Assembly: GCF_900455735.1 (NCBI RefSeq)
Contig: NZ_UAUI01000001.1
Span: 744,001-808,000, forward strand
Direction of reading: 5' to 3'
DNA: 64,000 nucleotides
DNA from: Rhodococcus wratislaviensis
Lineage (GTDB): Bacteria > Actinomycetota > Actinomycetes > Mycobacteriales > Mycobacteriaceae
The notes below the pieces were generated by a model, which did no database searches, was not told where the DNA came from, and saw only the letters and a program-made list of their open reading frames with translations. Within the stretch, counting starts at the first letter, position 1, and each line of letters begins with the position of its first letter. This document shows positions 8,617 through 17,311 of this stretch, one piece after another. The translations under genes were made by a program, and so were the position numbers.

Positions 8617-9321
8617 TCAGGGCGCGATCGGGTCGAGCGCCCGAAGCGCGATCTGTTCGTTGTCGTCGAGGTGCTGCCGGGTCGCCGCGGCGACCTTCCT
8701 CATATTGCGGGTGCGCACGACGGTGAGGATGTCCGCATGCACGTGTCCCCGCCGCTCGTGTTCGTCCGGTTCGGCCTCGCGACCCGAGAACGCCAGGCGG
8801 ATATACCGTTCGGCGGCGTGCCACAGGCCGTCGAGCACGCGCAGGTCCCAGGCGGTGACGGCGGGCCGGAGCAGTTCGTAGTGGAAGGCGTGGTGCGCCT
8901 GGTAAATGTCGTCGAGGTCGAGGCTCTCGTCGCCGAACATGGCCACGTAGTTCTCGAGGCGACGCAGGTCCGCGTCGTCGAGCAGTTTGCAGGCGCGGCC
9001 GGCGATTTCCGGTTCGAGTTGGCGGCGTAGCCGATAGATTCCGTGCAGGTCCTCGTGCGAAAGCGGGGCGACCATAGCGCTTTTCCCGGGGCGGGTCACC
9101 ACCAGACCCTGCGCTTCGAGCTCTTTGAGTGCTTCCCGGACCGGGATGAAGCTCACCCCGAGCTGGCCGGAGATCTCCCGCAGCGAGAAGGTTTGGCCCG
9201 GACGGAGTTCGCCGGAGAGGATCGAGCGCCGGATTTCCTTGGCGACCTGTTCGGGAACGGAGGTCGGAGTCAGGGCCCGCACCAGCGGTTGCGGGTTTCT
9301 CGTGCTCGTTGTCACGACCAT
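8617..9321 (-). CDS. GntR-family regulator with FCD effector domain
   Basis: 234 aa from the ATG chosen here. The reading frame stays open further upstream, but that part is antisense to or overlaps the AsnC gene. The winged helix is near residues 15-75 (VAKEIRRSILSGELRPGQTF, then LGVSFIPVREALKELEAQGLV). The FCD domain follows, with its metal-type residues in YQAHHAFHYELL, a later HADIL and RQHLDDNE. A perfect palindrome, TGTTATAACA, lies about 40 bases upstream of the start. The same palindrome, extended by one base pair each side, occurs before the AceE-like gene. I infer autoregulation plus control of the dehydrogenase cassette. Confidence 0.88.
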   Translation of the reverse strand: MVVTTSTRNPQPLVRALTPTSVPEQVAKEIRRSILSGELRPGQTFSLREISGQLGVSFIPVREALKELEAQGLVVTRPGKSAMVAPLSHEDLHGIYRLRRQLEPEIAGRACKLLDDADLRRLENYVAMFGDESLDLDDIYQAHHAFHYELLRPAVTAWDLRVLDGLWHAAERYIRLAFSGREAEPDEHERRGHVHADILTVVRTRNMRKVAAATRQHLDDNEQIALRALDPIAP

Positions 9322-9360
9322 CTCCGTCTCGTTGTCATCGCTGTCACCACGTGCAAGGCA

Positions 9361-9370
9361 TGTTATAACA
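9361..9370. promoter_or_regulatory. Palindromic operator candidate upstream of gntR
   Basis: A perfect 10-bp palindrome, TGTTATAACA, in the 86-base gap between the AsnC gene stop and the GntR start. The same palindrome recurs about 600 bases away before the E1 gene. AT-rich palindromes of this kind suit FCD-type GntR regulators. Confidence 0.65.
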
Positions 9371-9407
9371 CCGGGTCGATGCAGGTCTGGGCGCGGATCG
9401 ACCGGTG

Positions 9408-9884
9408 TCAGTCGGTGAGCTTTTCGACCAGCGGGGTGATCCGGTAGTCCACCATCTCCCGCATGACCAGCGCGGTGGTGGTGCGTTTGATCCCCTTGAT
9501 CCCGAGGATGTCCCCGGCCACTCGATACAGGTCGTCGGCGTCCCGGACGGCGACGTGGATGAGCAGATCCGCGACACCGCTGAGGCCGAGGACCTCGAGC
9601 ACCTCGGGAATGCCGTCGAGAGCGGCCCCGACACTGGCCAGCTTGCGCTGGGTGACGTTGGTCAAGATGTATGCCTGCAGCGGATAACCGAGGATCGCCG
9701 GGTCGATGCGGCGCTCGAAGGAGCGCAGCGCGTGCGAGTCGTCGAGCTTGCCCATCCGGGCCTGAACGGTGTTGCGCGAGAGTCCTATCCGGTCTGCCAG
9801 GGCAATGGTCGTGGCCCGCGGCGACTCGGCGAGCGCGAGCAGTAGCCGGGCGTCGATCTGATCCGCTCTGTGCGTGCTTGGCAT
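9408..9884 (-). CDS. Lrp/AsnC-family regulator
   Basis: 158 aa, the full family length. The N-terminal helix-turn-helix is DARLLLALAESPRATTIALADRIGLSRNTVQARM. It is followed by the RAM effector domain, ending in KRTTTALVMREMVDYRITPLVEKLTD. It is divergent from the AceE-like E1 gene across 274 bases. A close paralogue sits in the same relative position before the second E1-E2 cassette at about 57.1-57.7 kb, and the two share a motif in the intergenic region. Lrp/AsnC proteins usually sense amino acids or related keto acids, which fits control of a 2-oxoacid dehydrogenase. Ligand unknown. Confidence 0.92.
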   Translation of the reverse strand: MPSTHRADQIDARLLLALAESPRATTIALADRIGLSRNTVQARMGKLDDSHALRSFERRIDPAILGYPLQAYILTNVTQRKLASVGAALDGIPEVLEVLGLSGVADLLIHVAVRDADDLYRVAGDILGIKGIKRTTTALVMREMVDYRITPLVEKLTD

Positions 9885-9952
9885 TGTGCCAATCCCACCT
9901 TCCCTCGAGTGCCCTGTCGGCGTGCATTCTGCTCAATCTCAACACCGACTAT

Positions 9953-9971
9953 TGCGCAGGCGGCAAAATCC
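9953..9971. promoter_or_regulatory. AsnC-associated shared motif, copy 1
   Basis: TGCGCAG, five bases, then AAAATCC. The same two blocks occur with a seven-base spacer upstream of the second AsnC gene. Conservation of the blocks between two otherwise different intergenic regions suggests a binding site for the paired AsnC regulators or a shared promoter element. Confidence 0.45.
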
Positions 9972-9978
9972 TGATCCA

Positions 9979-9990
9979 CTGTTATAACAG
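9979..9990. promoter_or_regulatory. Palindromic operator candidate upstream of the E1 gene
   Basis: A perfect 12-bp palindrome, CTGTTATAACAG, about 170 bases before the E1 ATG. It contains the same 10-bp core found upstream of the GntR gene. These are the only two copies I found in the window. Confidence 0.68.
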
Positions 9991-10158
9991 GTGGGCGGCG
10001 GTCAGACCAGATCCGGGCACCGCCGCATTCCGATACCGCATCCGACCGCACCCACCCTGTTACCGGTCGAGCGGATTGCTCCCCGGCTACCCCGTCGGAG
10101 CCGTTCTTGTAGTTGCGCTCGTCCGCAGCGATCCGCACATGTGAGGAAAGAGAATCCG

Positions 10159-12508
10159 ATGCCCAACACCCTGCCCGCCAGCCCCGGAACCGCGACCCCC
10201 GTCGCAGAAGCCGGACATTCGGTGGATCTGGAAACACTCGAAACGATCCAGCAGCGAGTGTTGTGGCTGTCCACCTCGATGATCCATCACGCCAACCGGA
10301 TCAGGCCGAACCCCACGGGCCTGAAGGTCGGCGGGCATCAGGCGTCCTGTGCATCGATGGTCTCGATCATGACCTCGCTGTGGTTCGAACAGCTCCAGCC
10401 CGGTGACCGGGTCTCGGTCAAACCGCACGCCTCCCCCGTGCTGCACGGCATCAACTACCTGCTCGGTGAACTCGATGAGAAGTACCTGACCACCCTGCGC
10501 GAGTTCGGGGGGCTACAGTCCTACCCCAGCCGCTCCAAGGACCCCGACACCGTCGACTACTCCACCGGATCCGTCGGCATCGGCGCCACCGCCCCGATCT
10601 GGGGCGCCATGGCCCGCCGCTACGTCGAAACCACCACCGGCGGAGTCGGCACCGGCCGCCAGTACTCGCTGGTCGGCGACGCCGAACTCGACGAGGGCGC
10701 GGTGTGGGAGGCCATCCTCGACCCGGGCATCGCCGACCTCGGCGAGGTCGTGTGGATCGTCGATTTGAACCGGCAGTCCCTGGACCGGGTGATTCCGAAC
10801 ATTGCCGCGAACCGGTTGGAGAAGATGTTCGACGCCGCCGGGTGGCAGGTGATCACCGTCAAGTTCGGCAAACTGCTCGAAGAGTTGTTCACCCGGCCCG
10901 GCGGGCAGGCCCTGCGCACCCGCATCCTGGACATGCCCAACCCGGAGTACCAGCGGCTGCTGCGCTGCAGCGCCGACGAGGTCCGCACCCGCCTTCCCGG
11001 GAACGGCCCCGGCAGCGCGGAAATCACGGCCATGATCGCCGGCCTCGACGACGACACCCTGACCGCCGCGATCCGCAACCTCGGCGGCCACGACCTGTCC
11101 GCCCTGACCGCCGCGTACCGTCAGATCGACGACACCCGGCCCACGGTGATCATCGCCTACACCATCAAGGGCTACGGGCTGCCCACCCAGGGACACCCGC
11201 AGAACCACTCCTCGGCTGTCGGTGGACGAATACGCCTCACTCGCCGCCGATCTGGGCATGGACCCGGCGTCCCAGTGGGGCCGGTTCGATGCCGACTCCG
11301 CGGCCGGCCAGCTGTGTGAGACCACCGCGGCCCGACTGCGCCGCGACCCGGTTCCCGCTCCGCCGACACCGGCGATCCCCACCGACATCGGCCGCACCCC
11401 CAAGGGCACCGCGACCACCCAGGCCGCCCTCGGGCGGGTGCTGCTGGACCTGACCCGCGAGGCCCCCGAGGCCGCGAAGCGGGTGGTCACCGTCAGCCCG
11501 GACGTCAGCTCAACGACCAACCTGGCGGGGTGGGTCAACAAGGTCGGGGTGTGGTCGGCGGCCGAGCGCCGCAACTGGTTCGACGACGACCGCGAGACCA
11601 TCATGCACTGGAATGAGCGGCCTACCGGGCAGCACATGGAACTGGGCATCGCCGAAACCAACCTGGTCGGACTGATGGGTGAGCTCGGCGCCACCTGGAG
11701 CCGGTGGGGACAGCCGCTGTTCCCGATCGGGGTGATGTACGACCCGTTCGTCGAACGGGCCCTCGAACCCTGGTCCTACGGTATCTACGCGGGCGGCCAG
11801 TCGATCCTGGTCGGCACCCCCTCCGGTGTCACCCTCGCCGCCGAAGGCGGTGCGCACCAGTCGATCAAGACCCCCTCGATCGGGCTCGAGCAGCCCGGCT
11901 GCATCAGCTACGAACCCGCCTTCGCGATCGACACCGAGTGGACACTACTGGCCAGCATCGGCCGGCTCGGCCGCCCGGACGGCACCTCCGCCTACCTGCG
12001 GCTGTCCACCCGCCCCGTCGACCAGACCCTGGCCGCGGTGCCCACCGACCCGGCGGCCCGCGAACGCCGCCGACGTCAGGTGGTGGCCGGCGGGTATCCG
12101 CTGGTGCGCCGGGACGACGCGCAGGTCACCATCGTCGCCATGGGCGCGATGATGACCGAAGCCCTCGCCGCGGCCGACCGTCTCGCCGAACAAGGCATCC
12201 CCGCCGACGTCGTCTGCGTCACCAGCCCCGGTCTGCTGTTCGAAGCGATCCAGGCGCGCCGAGGCCACGGGTCCGGCGACAGCTGGATCCTCGATCAGCT
12301 CTTTCCCGCCGACCGCGCCACCCCGATCGTGACCGTCCTCGACGGCCACCCGCACACGCTGGCGTTCCTCGCCGGCATCAACCAGGTGCGCAGCACCTGC
12401 CTCGGGGTCAGCAAATTCGGGCAGGTCGGCTCCCTCGACGAGGTGTACCGCTACCACGGCATCGACACCGACAGCATCGTGCGGGCCGCGCTCGACCTCG
12501 TCGACTAA
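10159..12508 (+). pseudogene. AceE-like 2-oxoacid (pyruvate) dehydrogenase E1, broken by a one-base frameshift
   Basis: Two adjoining reading frames together match one ~783-residue homodimeric-type E1. The N-terminal part holds the thiamine-diphosphate region (LVGDAELDEGAVWEA, Gly173 onward, with the later DLNRQSLD). The C-terminal part holds NWFDDDRETIMHW and the transketolase C-terminal region. The break is at codon ~352. After QNHSS the reading should continue L-S-V-D-E-Y, but an extra G in the TCGG run at 11214-11215 shifts the frame. The intact paralogue near 58.6 kb reads straight through the same place, which supports an insertion. It is shorter than classical AceE (~900 aa). Either a real pseudogene or a sequencing error; the rest is well conserved. 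The operon continues with E2 16 bases on. Confidence 0.85.
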
Positions 12509-12524
12509 CCCAGGAAGACCCAGA

Positions 12525-13631
12525 ATGACCACGACACAGACAGGCACCACAGTGGTGCTGCCGTCGCTCGGTGAGAACGTCACCGAAGCCACGATCACCC
12601 GCTGGCTCAAGACCCCCGGCGACCACATCGAGCAGGATGAACCATTGCTCGAGGTGGCCAGCGACAAAGTCGACACCGAGATCCCCTCCCCCGCTTCAGG
12701 CATCCTCCTCGAGATCATCGCCACGGAAGACGCTGTCGTCGAGGTCGGCGCGGCACTCGCCGTCCTCACCGCACAAGGCAGTGAAACCCAGGACACACCG
12801 CCACCCCTTGCCCAGGCAACTCCCACGCCTGCACCGACAGCCGCCACTCCTGCTCCGGCACGTGCACCCGTATCGAACCCGACCACCCCGGAGGCTGCTG
12901 CTCTGCCATCCGCGGGCGACCGGGTGGAAAAGCTGCCCCGGATTCGGCGAACCATCGCCCAGCGGATGGTCGAATCCCTGCAGACATCAGCGCAATTGAC
13001 CACCGTCATCGAGGTCGACGTCACCGAGATCGCCCGGCTGCGCAACCGGGAGAAGGAAGACTTCCACCGCCGGACCGGGGTGAAGCTGTCGTTCCTGCCG
13101 TTCTTCGTCGCCGCCGCCACCGAAGCGCTCTCACACCATCCGGTCATCAACGCCTCGCTCGACACCGACTGCACCGAGGTGACCTACCACGGGGCAGTGC
13201 ACCTCGGGATGGCCGTCGACAGCGACAAAGGCCTCATGGTGCCCGTCATCCGCCACGCCGACCGGATGCGGATCTCCGACCTCGCCCACGCGATCACGGG
13301 CGTCGCAGACAGTGTGCGAACCGCAACGATCCGCCCCGACGACCTCTCCGGTGGCACGTTCACCATCACCAACACCGGCAGCCGCGGGGCACTCTTCGAC
13401 ACCCCAATCATCAACCAACCCCAATCCGCCATCCTCGGCATCGGAACCGTCGTCGAACGCCTCGTCCCCACCCATGGCGACGGCGGCGCACTCCAGATCG
13501 ACGTGAAGTCGATGGCGTACCTGTCACTGTCCTACGACCACCGCATCGTCGACGGCGCCGACGCCGCCCGCTACCTCGCCACCGTCCGGCAGCGGCTGGA
13601 AACCGGATTCGACCCCTCGGACCTGCAGTGA
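12525..13631 (+). CDS. 2-oxoacid dehydrogenase E2 (dihydrolipoamide acyltransferase) without a subunit-binding domain
   Basis: 368 aa. The N-terminal lipoyl domain covers about residues 8-80, with the lipoylated Lys48 in the SDKVDTEIPSP turn. A Pro/Ala linker spans about 90-128. The catalytic domain starts at KLPRIRRTIAQRM and ends with the active-site motif DHRIVDG (His339, Asp343). The peripheral-subunit-binding domain that normally sits between linker and catalytic core is absent; the linker runs straight into the catalytic domain. No E3 is nearby, so E3 must come from elsewhere. It is co-transcribed with the E1 gene, and its stop overlaps the next start in a GTGA. Confidence 0.9.
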   Translation: MTTTQTGTTVVLPSLGENVTEATITRWLKTPGDHIEQDEPLLEVASDKVDTEIPSPASGILLEIIATEDAVVEVGAALAVLTAQGSETQDTPPPLAQATPTPAPTAATPAPARAPVSNPTTPEAAALPSAGDRVEKLPRIRRTIAQRMVESLQTSAQLTTVIEVDVTEIARLRNREKEDFHRRTGVKLSFLPFFVAAATEALSHHPVINASLDTDCTEVTYHGAVHLGMAVDSDKGLMVPVIRHADRMRISDLAHAITGVADSVRTATIRPDDLSGGTFTITNTGSRGALFDTPIINQPQSAILGIGTVVERLVPTHGDGGALQIDVKSMAYLSLSYDHRIVDGADAARYLATVRQRLETGFDPSDLQ

Positions 13632-13927
13632 ACGGGCCAGCACACATCCCAGGCTCTGTGCCCGGACACGGCACCCGAGACGATCACCGACTCGTTGAAT
13701 TCGCCCTACGGTGGGCCCCAATAGTTGCAGTAAACGACTACACCCTCCCCGACTTCGACGAGTACATCTTGCCGGAGTTCGGACTGCAGCCAACGGTTTA
13801 CTACCGCAGACTCCTCACACTCCTTCTCACACCCCCGTGCCCACGCTTGGACCCATCGGACCGGCAACGCATCATCGCACTCTGCCAGCACAAGTTGGAC
13901 GCCTCGAGACCAGCAATCCCCGATTAG
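13628..13927 (+). CDS. Small DUF3263-like protein coupled to E2
   Basis: 99 aa. I do not recognise a named function. The core pattern (L-x-E-F-A-x-x-W-x-P, then E-Y-I-x-x-x-F-G-L, then V-Y-Y-R-R-L-L) matches the two small proteins after the second E2 gene. It resembles the DUF3263 family of short helix-turn-helix-like actinobacterial proteins. The GTG start overlaps the E2 stop by four bases, so it is probably translated by re-initiation from E2. That arrangement is exactly repeated in the second cassette. Relative to its homologues it carries a short insertion after the W-x-P motif. An insertion sequence lies directly after its TAG stop, which is part of the target duplication, so the protein itself is intact. 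Confidence 0.72.
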   Translation: MNGPAHIPGSVPGHGTRDDHRLVEFALRWAPIVAVNDYTLPDFDEYILPEFGLQPTVYYRRLLTLLLTPPCPRLDPSDRQRIIALCQHKLDASRPAIPD

Positions 13928-14696
13928 GAGCTTGTCTCATGTGGGGAGTTACTTGAAGCAGGTGAGTGCGGCGTCGAGGTGGGGGAATCCGGCGAAGTGT
14001 TCTGGCGTTCGTAGCGGATGGTTAGGCGTCGGTAACCAGTGAGCCAGGCGATGGTGCGTTCGATCTTCCACCTGTATCGGCCGAGCCGATCGTTCCCGTC
14101 GATCCCGCGTCGCGCGTCGCGCGATGCGCGATGCGCGATGCGCGGGACGATGCCCTGTGCGCGCAGCCACCAACTGTGGACGTCGTAGTCGTAGCCCTTG
14201 TCGGCTCGGAGTTTTCCGGGTTTACGACGGCGCGGACCACGCCTGGACCTCACCGGAGGAATTGCGCTGACCATCGCTTGCAGCAGGGTGCTGTGGTGGG
14301 TATTCGGTCCGGAAACGTCGACGACCAGCGGGATTCCGTTCGAATCGGATAGGATATGGATCTTCGATCCCTTCTTGCCTCGATCGACTGGGCTGGGTCC
14401 GGTCAGCGAGCCCCTTTTTTGCCCGGACGCTTGCCGCGTCCAGGATCGCTGCCGACCAGTCGAGTTCCCCGGCGCCCGAGCCGCAGTCTGTCGAACACCC
14501 CGGCCGCCGCCCATGCGGTGAACCGGCGGTGCGCGGTAGGGACGGTCACACCGAACGAGGGCGGAAGGTGCCGCCACGCGCACCCACTTGTCAGCACGAA
14601 CACGATCGCGGTAAAGATCGCATGATCGTCGACCGGCGCGCTCGCACCTCCCTGCGGGCGGCGAAGCGCGGAATCAACGGTTCGGCGCTCTCCCAC
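13924..14696 (-). pseudogene. IS5-family transposase, disrupted
   Basis: Pieces of an IS5/DDE transposase occur in different frames. The N-terminal domain includes VDDHAIFTAIVFVLTSGCAWRHLPPSFG. The catalytic part includes GPSPVDRGKKGSKIHILSDSNGIPLVV, KLRADKGYDYD and the C-terminal WKIERTIAWLTGYRRL. An A6G4 run on the transcribed strand (14411-14420) is the sort of slippery site at which this group makes its fusion transposase. Two further frame breaks, near 14640-14670 and 14470-14500, are not explained by that and indicate decay. The stop codon of the last frame is provided by the TTAG target duplication. Confidence 0.82.
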
Positions 14697-14785
14697 AACG
14701 CATCCGGCACAAACCGCAGAGACAACTCATCTACCGCGCGTCAAATATTGCACCACAAGTCACTTCATCCACATGAGACACGCTC
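13928..14785 (-). mobile_element. IS5-family (IS427-like) insertion sequence with TTAG target duplication
   Basis: 858 bp bounded by 17-bp terminal inverted repeats that differ at one position: GAGCTTGTCTCATGTGG on the left, and the complement of GAGCGTGTCTCATGTGG on the right. The four bases TTAG occur directly outside both ends (13924-13927 and 14786-14789), a target duplication typical of the IS427 group. The internal transposase is decayed, but ends and duplication are intact, so insertion is probably fairly recent or the copy was moved in trans. Confidence 0.9.
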
Positions 14786-14827
14786 TTAGTCACTCCCCTT
14801 GTTGACTTATCGCCCGGAGGTTTCTCG

Positions 14828-16444
14828 CTACCCTTGAATCCTGATTCCTGCGCGGCCCCACTCCGCATCGCGTAGCTCGTTCTTTCGTGTCTTGCCGGTC
14901 GATGTCTTGGGTAGCTCGATGATGAACTCGATCGCACGCGGTGCCTTATAGGAGGCTATGCGGCCCTTCACGTGGTTCACGAGCTCTTCCTCGTTGACGA
15001 GCACACCTGAGGCGAGAACGACGAAGGCTTTCGGCCGTTCGCCCCACTTCTCGTCCGGTACACCCACAACTGCGACATCAGCAACGGCGGGGTGGCTCAT
15101 CAGGGCTTGCTCCACCTCGATTGTCGAGATGTTCTCCCCGCCTGAGATCACGACATCCTTGGCGCGGTCGAGGAGCTGGATGTATCCATCGGGGTGCATG
15201 ACGCCGAGGTCGCCTGAGTGGAACCACCCTCCTGCGAACGCGTCGGTCGTACCCGAGTCGTCGCGGTAGTAGCCCTTCATGACGAGATTTCCGCGCATGA
15301 CAATCTCACCCATTTCGGCGCCGTCGGCGACCACGTCGACGAGCTGACCTTGTGCGTCGGGGGCAGTACGCACGACCCGCGTGTGGTCGGCGGTGAGCAT
15401 GCCGACGCCCTGCCGTGCCAGTCTGCGCGACAGTTCGTCTCCATCGAGGTCGTGCCATTCGGGTTTCGGCTCGCATACCGCATACGGGCCATAGGTTTCG
15501 GTCAGCCCATAGACATGAAGGAGAGTTGCCCCCAGTGCTCGAATCTTGTTGATCGTCGTTGGACTCGGCGGAGCGCCTGCTGTGGCGATCGTGAAGGGAC
15601 GTTCAAGGAGGTGGGCCTCCGGTGCGGACGCGAGCATGGTCAGCACGGTAGGTGCACCGCTCATATGGTCGATCTGCTCGGCGTCGATCAGGGCCCACAT
15701 GGCGTCACCACGAACTGCGCGGAGGCACACGTGAGTGCCGGAGGCCGCGGTAACTGCCCAGGGGTTGCACCAGCCGTTGCAGTGGAACATCGGCAGCGTC
15801 CATAGGTAGCGGGTGTAGACGTCGAAGTTCTGGTGGTGCTGTTGGCTGAGTGAGCTTAGGTAGGCACCTCGGTGTGTGTACATCACGCCCTTGGGTCTGC
15901 CTGTTGTGCCGGAGGTGTAATTGATAGCGATCGTTCGGGTCTCGTCGTCAATCTCCCAACGGATGGGAGTATCACTGCCACGGCAGAGGAGCTCTTCGTA
16001 GCGAATAGTGCCTGGCAGGTTGACGTAGTCGCCGTCGACGCTCGGGGTCTCGACCACTTCCCGTACAGATTCGAGTTTGGCGTTCTTGAGCTCGCGAAGG
16101 AGGCCGGCATCGCCGACGAGCATCACAGCCGCGGAGTGATCGCAGATGTACTGCACTTCGTCGCAGGATAAGCGGGTGTTGATGGCGACGAGGACTGCGC
16201 CTGCCAGCGGTACTGCGTAGTGCGCAACCAGCAACTCTGCGGAGTTCGAGGCGAGGTACGCAACACGATCCCCGGGCTGGACTCCGGATCCACGGAGCGC
16301 ATGCGCGAGTTGGGTGACGATGTCGGATAGCCCAGCGTAGGTGTATCGGCGTTGACCGTCGATTACTGCGGTCTTGTCCGGGTGTACCTCGGCAGCACGG
16401 CCGAGAAAACGAAGTGGGGTCAGCGGAGTGTCAAGTCCGGACAT
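14828..16444 (-). CDS. AMP-dependent acyl-CoA synthetase / ligase
   Basis: 538 aa from an ATG with an AAGGAGA ribosome site; the frame is open further upstream, but that stretch lacks homology. ANL-superfamily motifs are present: NYTSGTTGRPKGVMYTHRG near residue 170, YGLTETYGP near 300, the FHSGDLG hinge, LLDRAKDVVISGGENIS, and the C-terminal catalytic Lys in PKTSTGKTRKNELR. The overall pattern fits the FadD/medium-chain fatty-acid or aromatic-acid CoA ligase group. It is the last gene of a minus-strand unit glutaminase-amidotransferase-ligase. In that setting it probably activates a carboxylic acid from the pathway; the substrate cannot be told from motifs. Confidence 0.88.
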   Translation of the reverse strand: MSGLDTPLTPLRFLGRAAEVHPDKTAVIDGQRRYTYAGLSDIVTQLAHALRGSGVQPGDRVAYLASNSAELLVAHYAVPLAGAVLVAINTRLSCDEVQYICDHSAAVMLVGDAGLLRELKNAKLESVREVVETPSVDGDYVNLPGTIRYEELLCRGSDTPIRWEIDDETRTIAINYTSGTTGRPKGVMYTHRGAYLSSLSQQHHQNFDVYTRYLWTLPMFHCNGWCNPWAVTAASGTHVCLRAVRGDAMWALIDAEQIDHMSGAPTVLTMLASAPEAHLLERPFTIATAGAPPSPTTINKIRALGATLLHVYGLTETYGPYAVCEPKPEWHDLDGDELSRRLARQGVGMLTADHTRVVRTAPDAQGQLVDVVADGAEMGEIVMRGNLVMKGYYRDDSGTTDAFAGGWFHSGDLGVMHPDGYIQLLDRAKDVVISGGENISTIEVEQALMSHPAVADVAVVGVPDEKWGERPKAFVVLASGVLVNEEELVNHVKGRIASYKAPRAIEFIIELPKTSTGKTRKNELRDAEWGRAGIRIQG

Positions 16445-16521
16445 CTGCGTAGTTCTCCTTGGTTGGTTGTGACGGGACAGCGGACGGGTGGCGGATAGCC
16501 GTGTGGCTGGCACAAACGACG

Positions 16522-17253
16522 TCACACACCGAGGGCCGATTGCGCGCAGCGGTTTGCAAAGCCGCGGAGGAGTTGCATCGCATGCGCTTCGGTACGCCAG
16601 AGAACCTCCGGATGCCACTGCACGGCGACGATGTCTTCATCGTCGATCTCGAATGCCTCGGTCAGGCCGTCGTCGGTATACGCCGCCGCCCTCGCGGAAG
16701 AGGCGAGGACGCGAATTCCCTGGTGGTGCTGACTGTTGACAGCGACCGTACCGTCGACGCCCATCCATTTCGCTAGGAGGGTCCCGGCTTCGATAGTGAC
16801 GAGGTGGAGGGCACGCGCCAGTGCCTTTTCACTGCGCGAATGTCTAGTTTCCCCTTGCCGGTCCCTGGCGAGGTCCGCGTACAGTGTTCCCCCCAAGGCC
16901 ACATTGGTCAGCTGCGCTCCGCGGCAGATCGCTAACACAGGGATTCCACGTGTCCGCGCAATCCGCAGGGCGGTGAGTTCATTCTCGTCGAGGTCACGGT
17001 TGATCCTTGTGACGAGCGGATCGTTCGTGTCGCCGCCATAGAGTGCTGGGTCAACGTCAGAACCACCACTGATGAGAAGCCCGTCGACGGTCGAGAGAAG
17101 ATGCTCGAGGTCGGTGCGTGGCCGGCCGCAGTCTATTGCCAGTGGTACTGCATCGGCGGCAACGAGACCGCGGAACATATCCTTCCAATGAACGAACCCT
17201 GGAAGGATAGAGAAGTCGAGAGTTACCGCGATAACCGGTCTTTCGTCGTTCAT
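16522..17253 (-). CDS. Class I glutamine amidotransferase-like gamma-glutamyl hydrolase (PuuD-like)
   Basis: 243 aa from the ATG chosen by its AAAAGGGG site. Peptidase C26 features are clear: GLLISGGSDVDPALYGG, the nucleophile Cys in ILAICRGAQLTNVALGG, and the catalytic His and Glu in VAVQWHPEV near the C-terminus. PuuD cleaves gamma-glutamyl-GABA, and relatives in aniline and polyamine pathways act on gamma-glutamylated amines. It lies 58 bases after a glutaminase gene on the same strand, and two glutamine-synthetase-like ligases sit in the same block. Together these suggest a route in which a substrate is gamma-glutamylated, processed and then released. Confidence 0.88.
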   Translation of the reverse strand: MNDERPVIAVTLDFSILPGFVHWKDMFRGLVAADAVPLAIDCGRPRTDLEHLLSTVDGLLISGGSDVDPALYGGDTNDPLVTRINRDLDENELTALRIARTRGIPVLAICRGAQLTNVALGGTLYADLARDRQGETRHSRSEKALARALHLVTIEAGTLLAKWMGVDGTVAVNSQHHQGIRVLASSARAAAYTDDGLTEAFEIDDEDIVAVQWHPEVLWRTEAHAMQLLRGFANRCAQSALGV

Positions 17254-17311
17254 CGTTTCCCCTTTTTTAGCTTGGTCGCGACTGTTGCCGGGTTGGCAGA
17301 TGCTGGTGGCG

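Noticed and set aside
9322..9945. Upstream extension of the GntR frame to 442 codons
   Set aside because: The extra part overlaps the AsnC gene in another frame and contains no family sequence; an ATG at 9321 fits the GntR domain start.
11205..11225. Programmed ribosomal frameshift in the E1 gene
   Set aside because: There is no slippery heptamer or clear downstream pseudoknot, and the paralogue has no shift. An indel is the simpler explanation.
14100..14150. Short tandem repeats of CGCGATG type as a CRISPR-like or regulatory repeat
   Set aside because: They are a few imperfect 7-8-base repeats within the transposase gene with no spacers.
14131..14352. Plus-strand open frames inside the first IS5-family element
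   Set aside because: They are antisense to transposase pieces and carry no recognisable domain.
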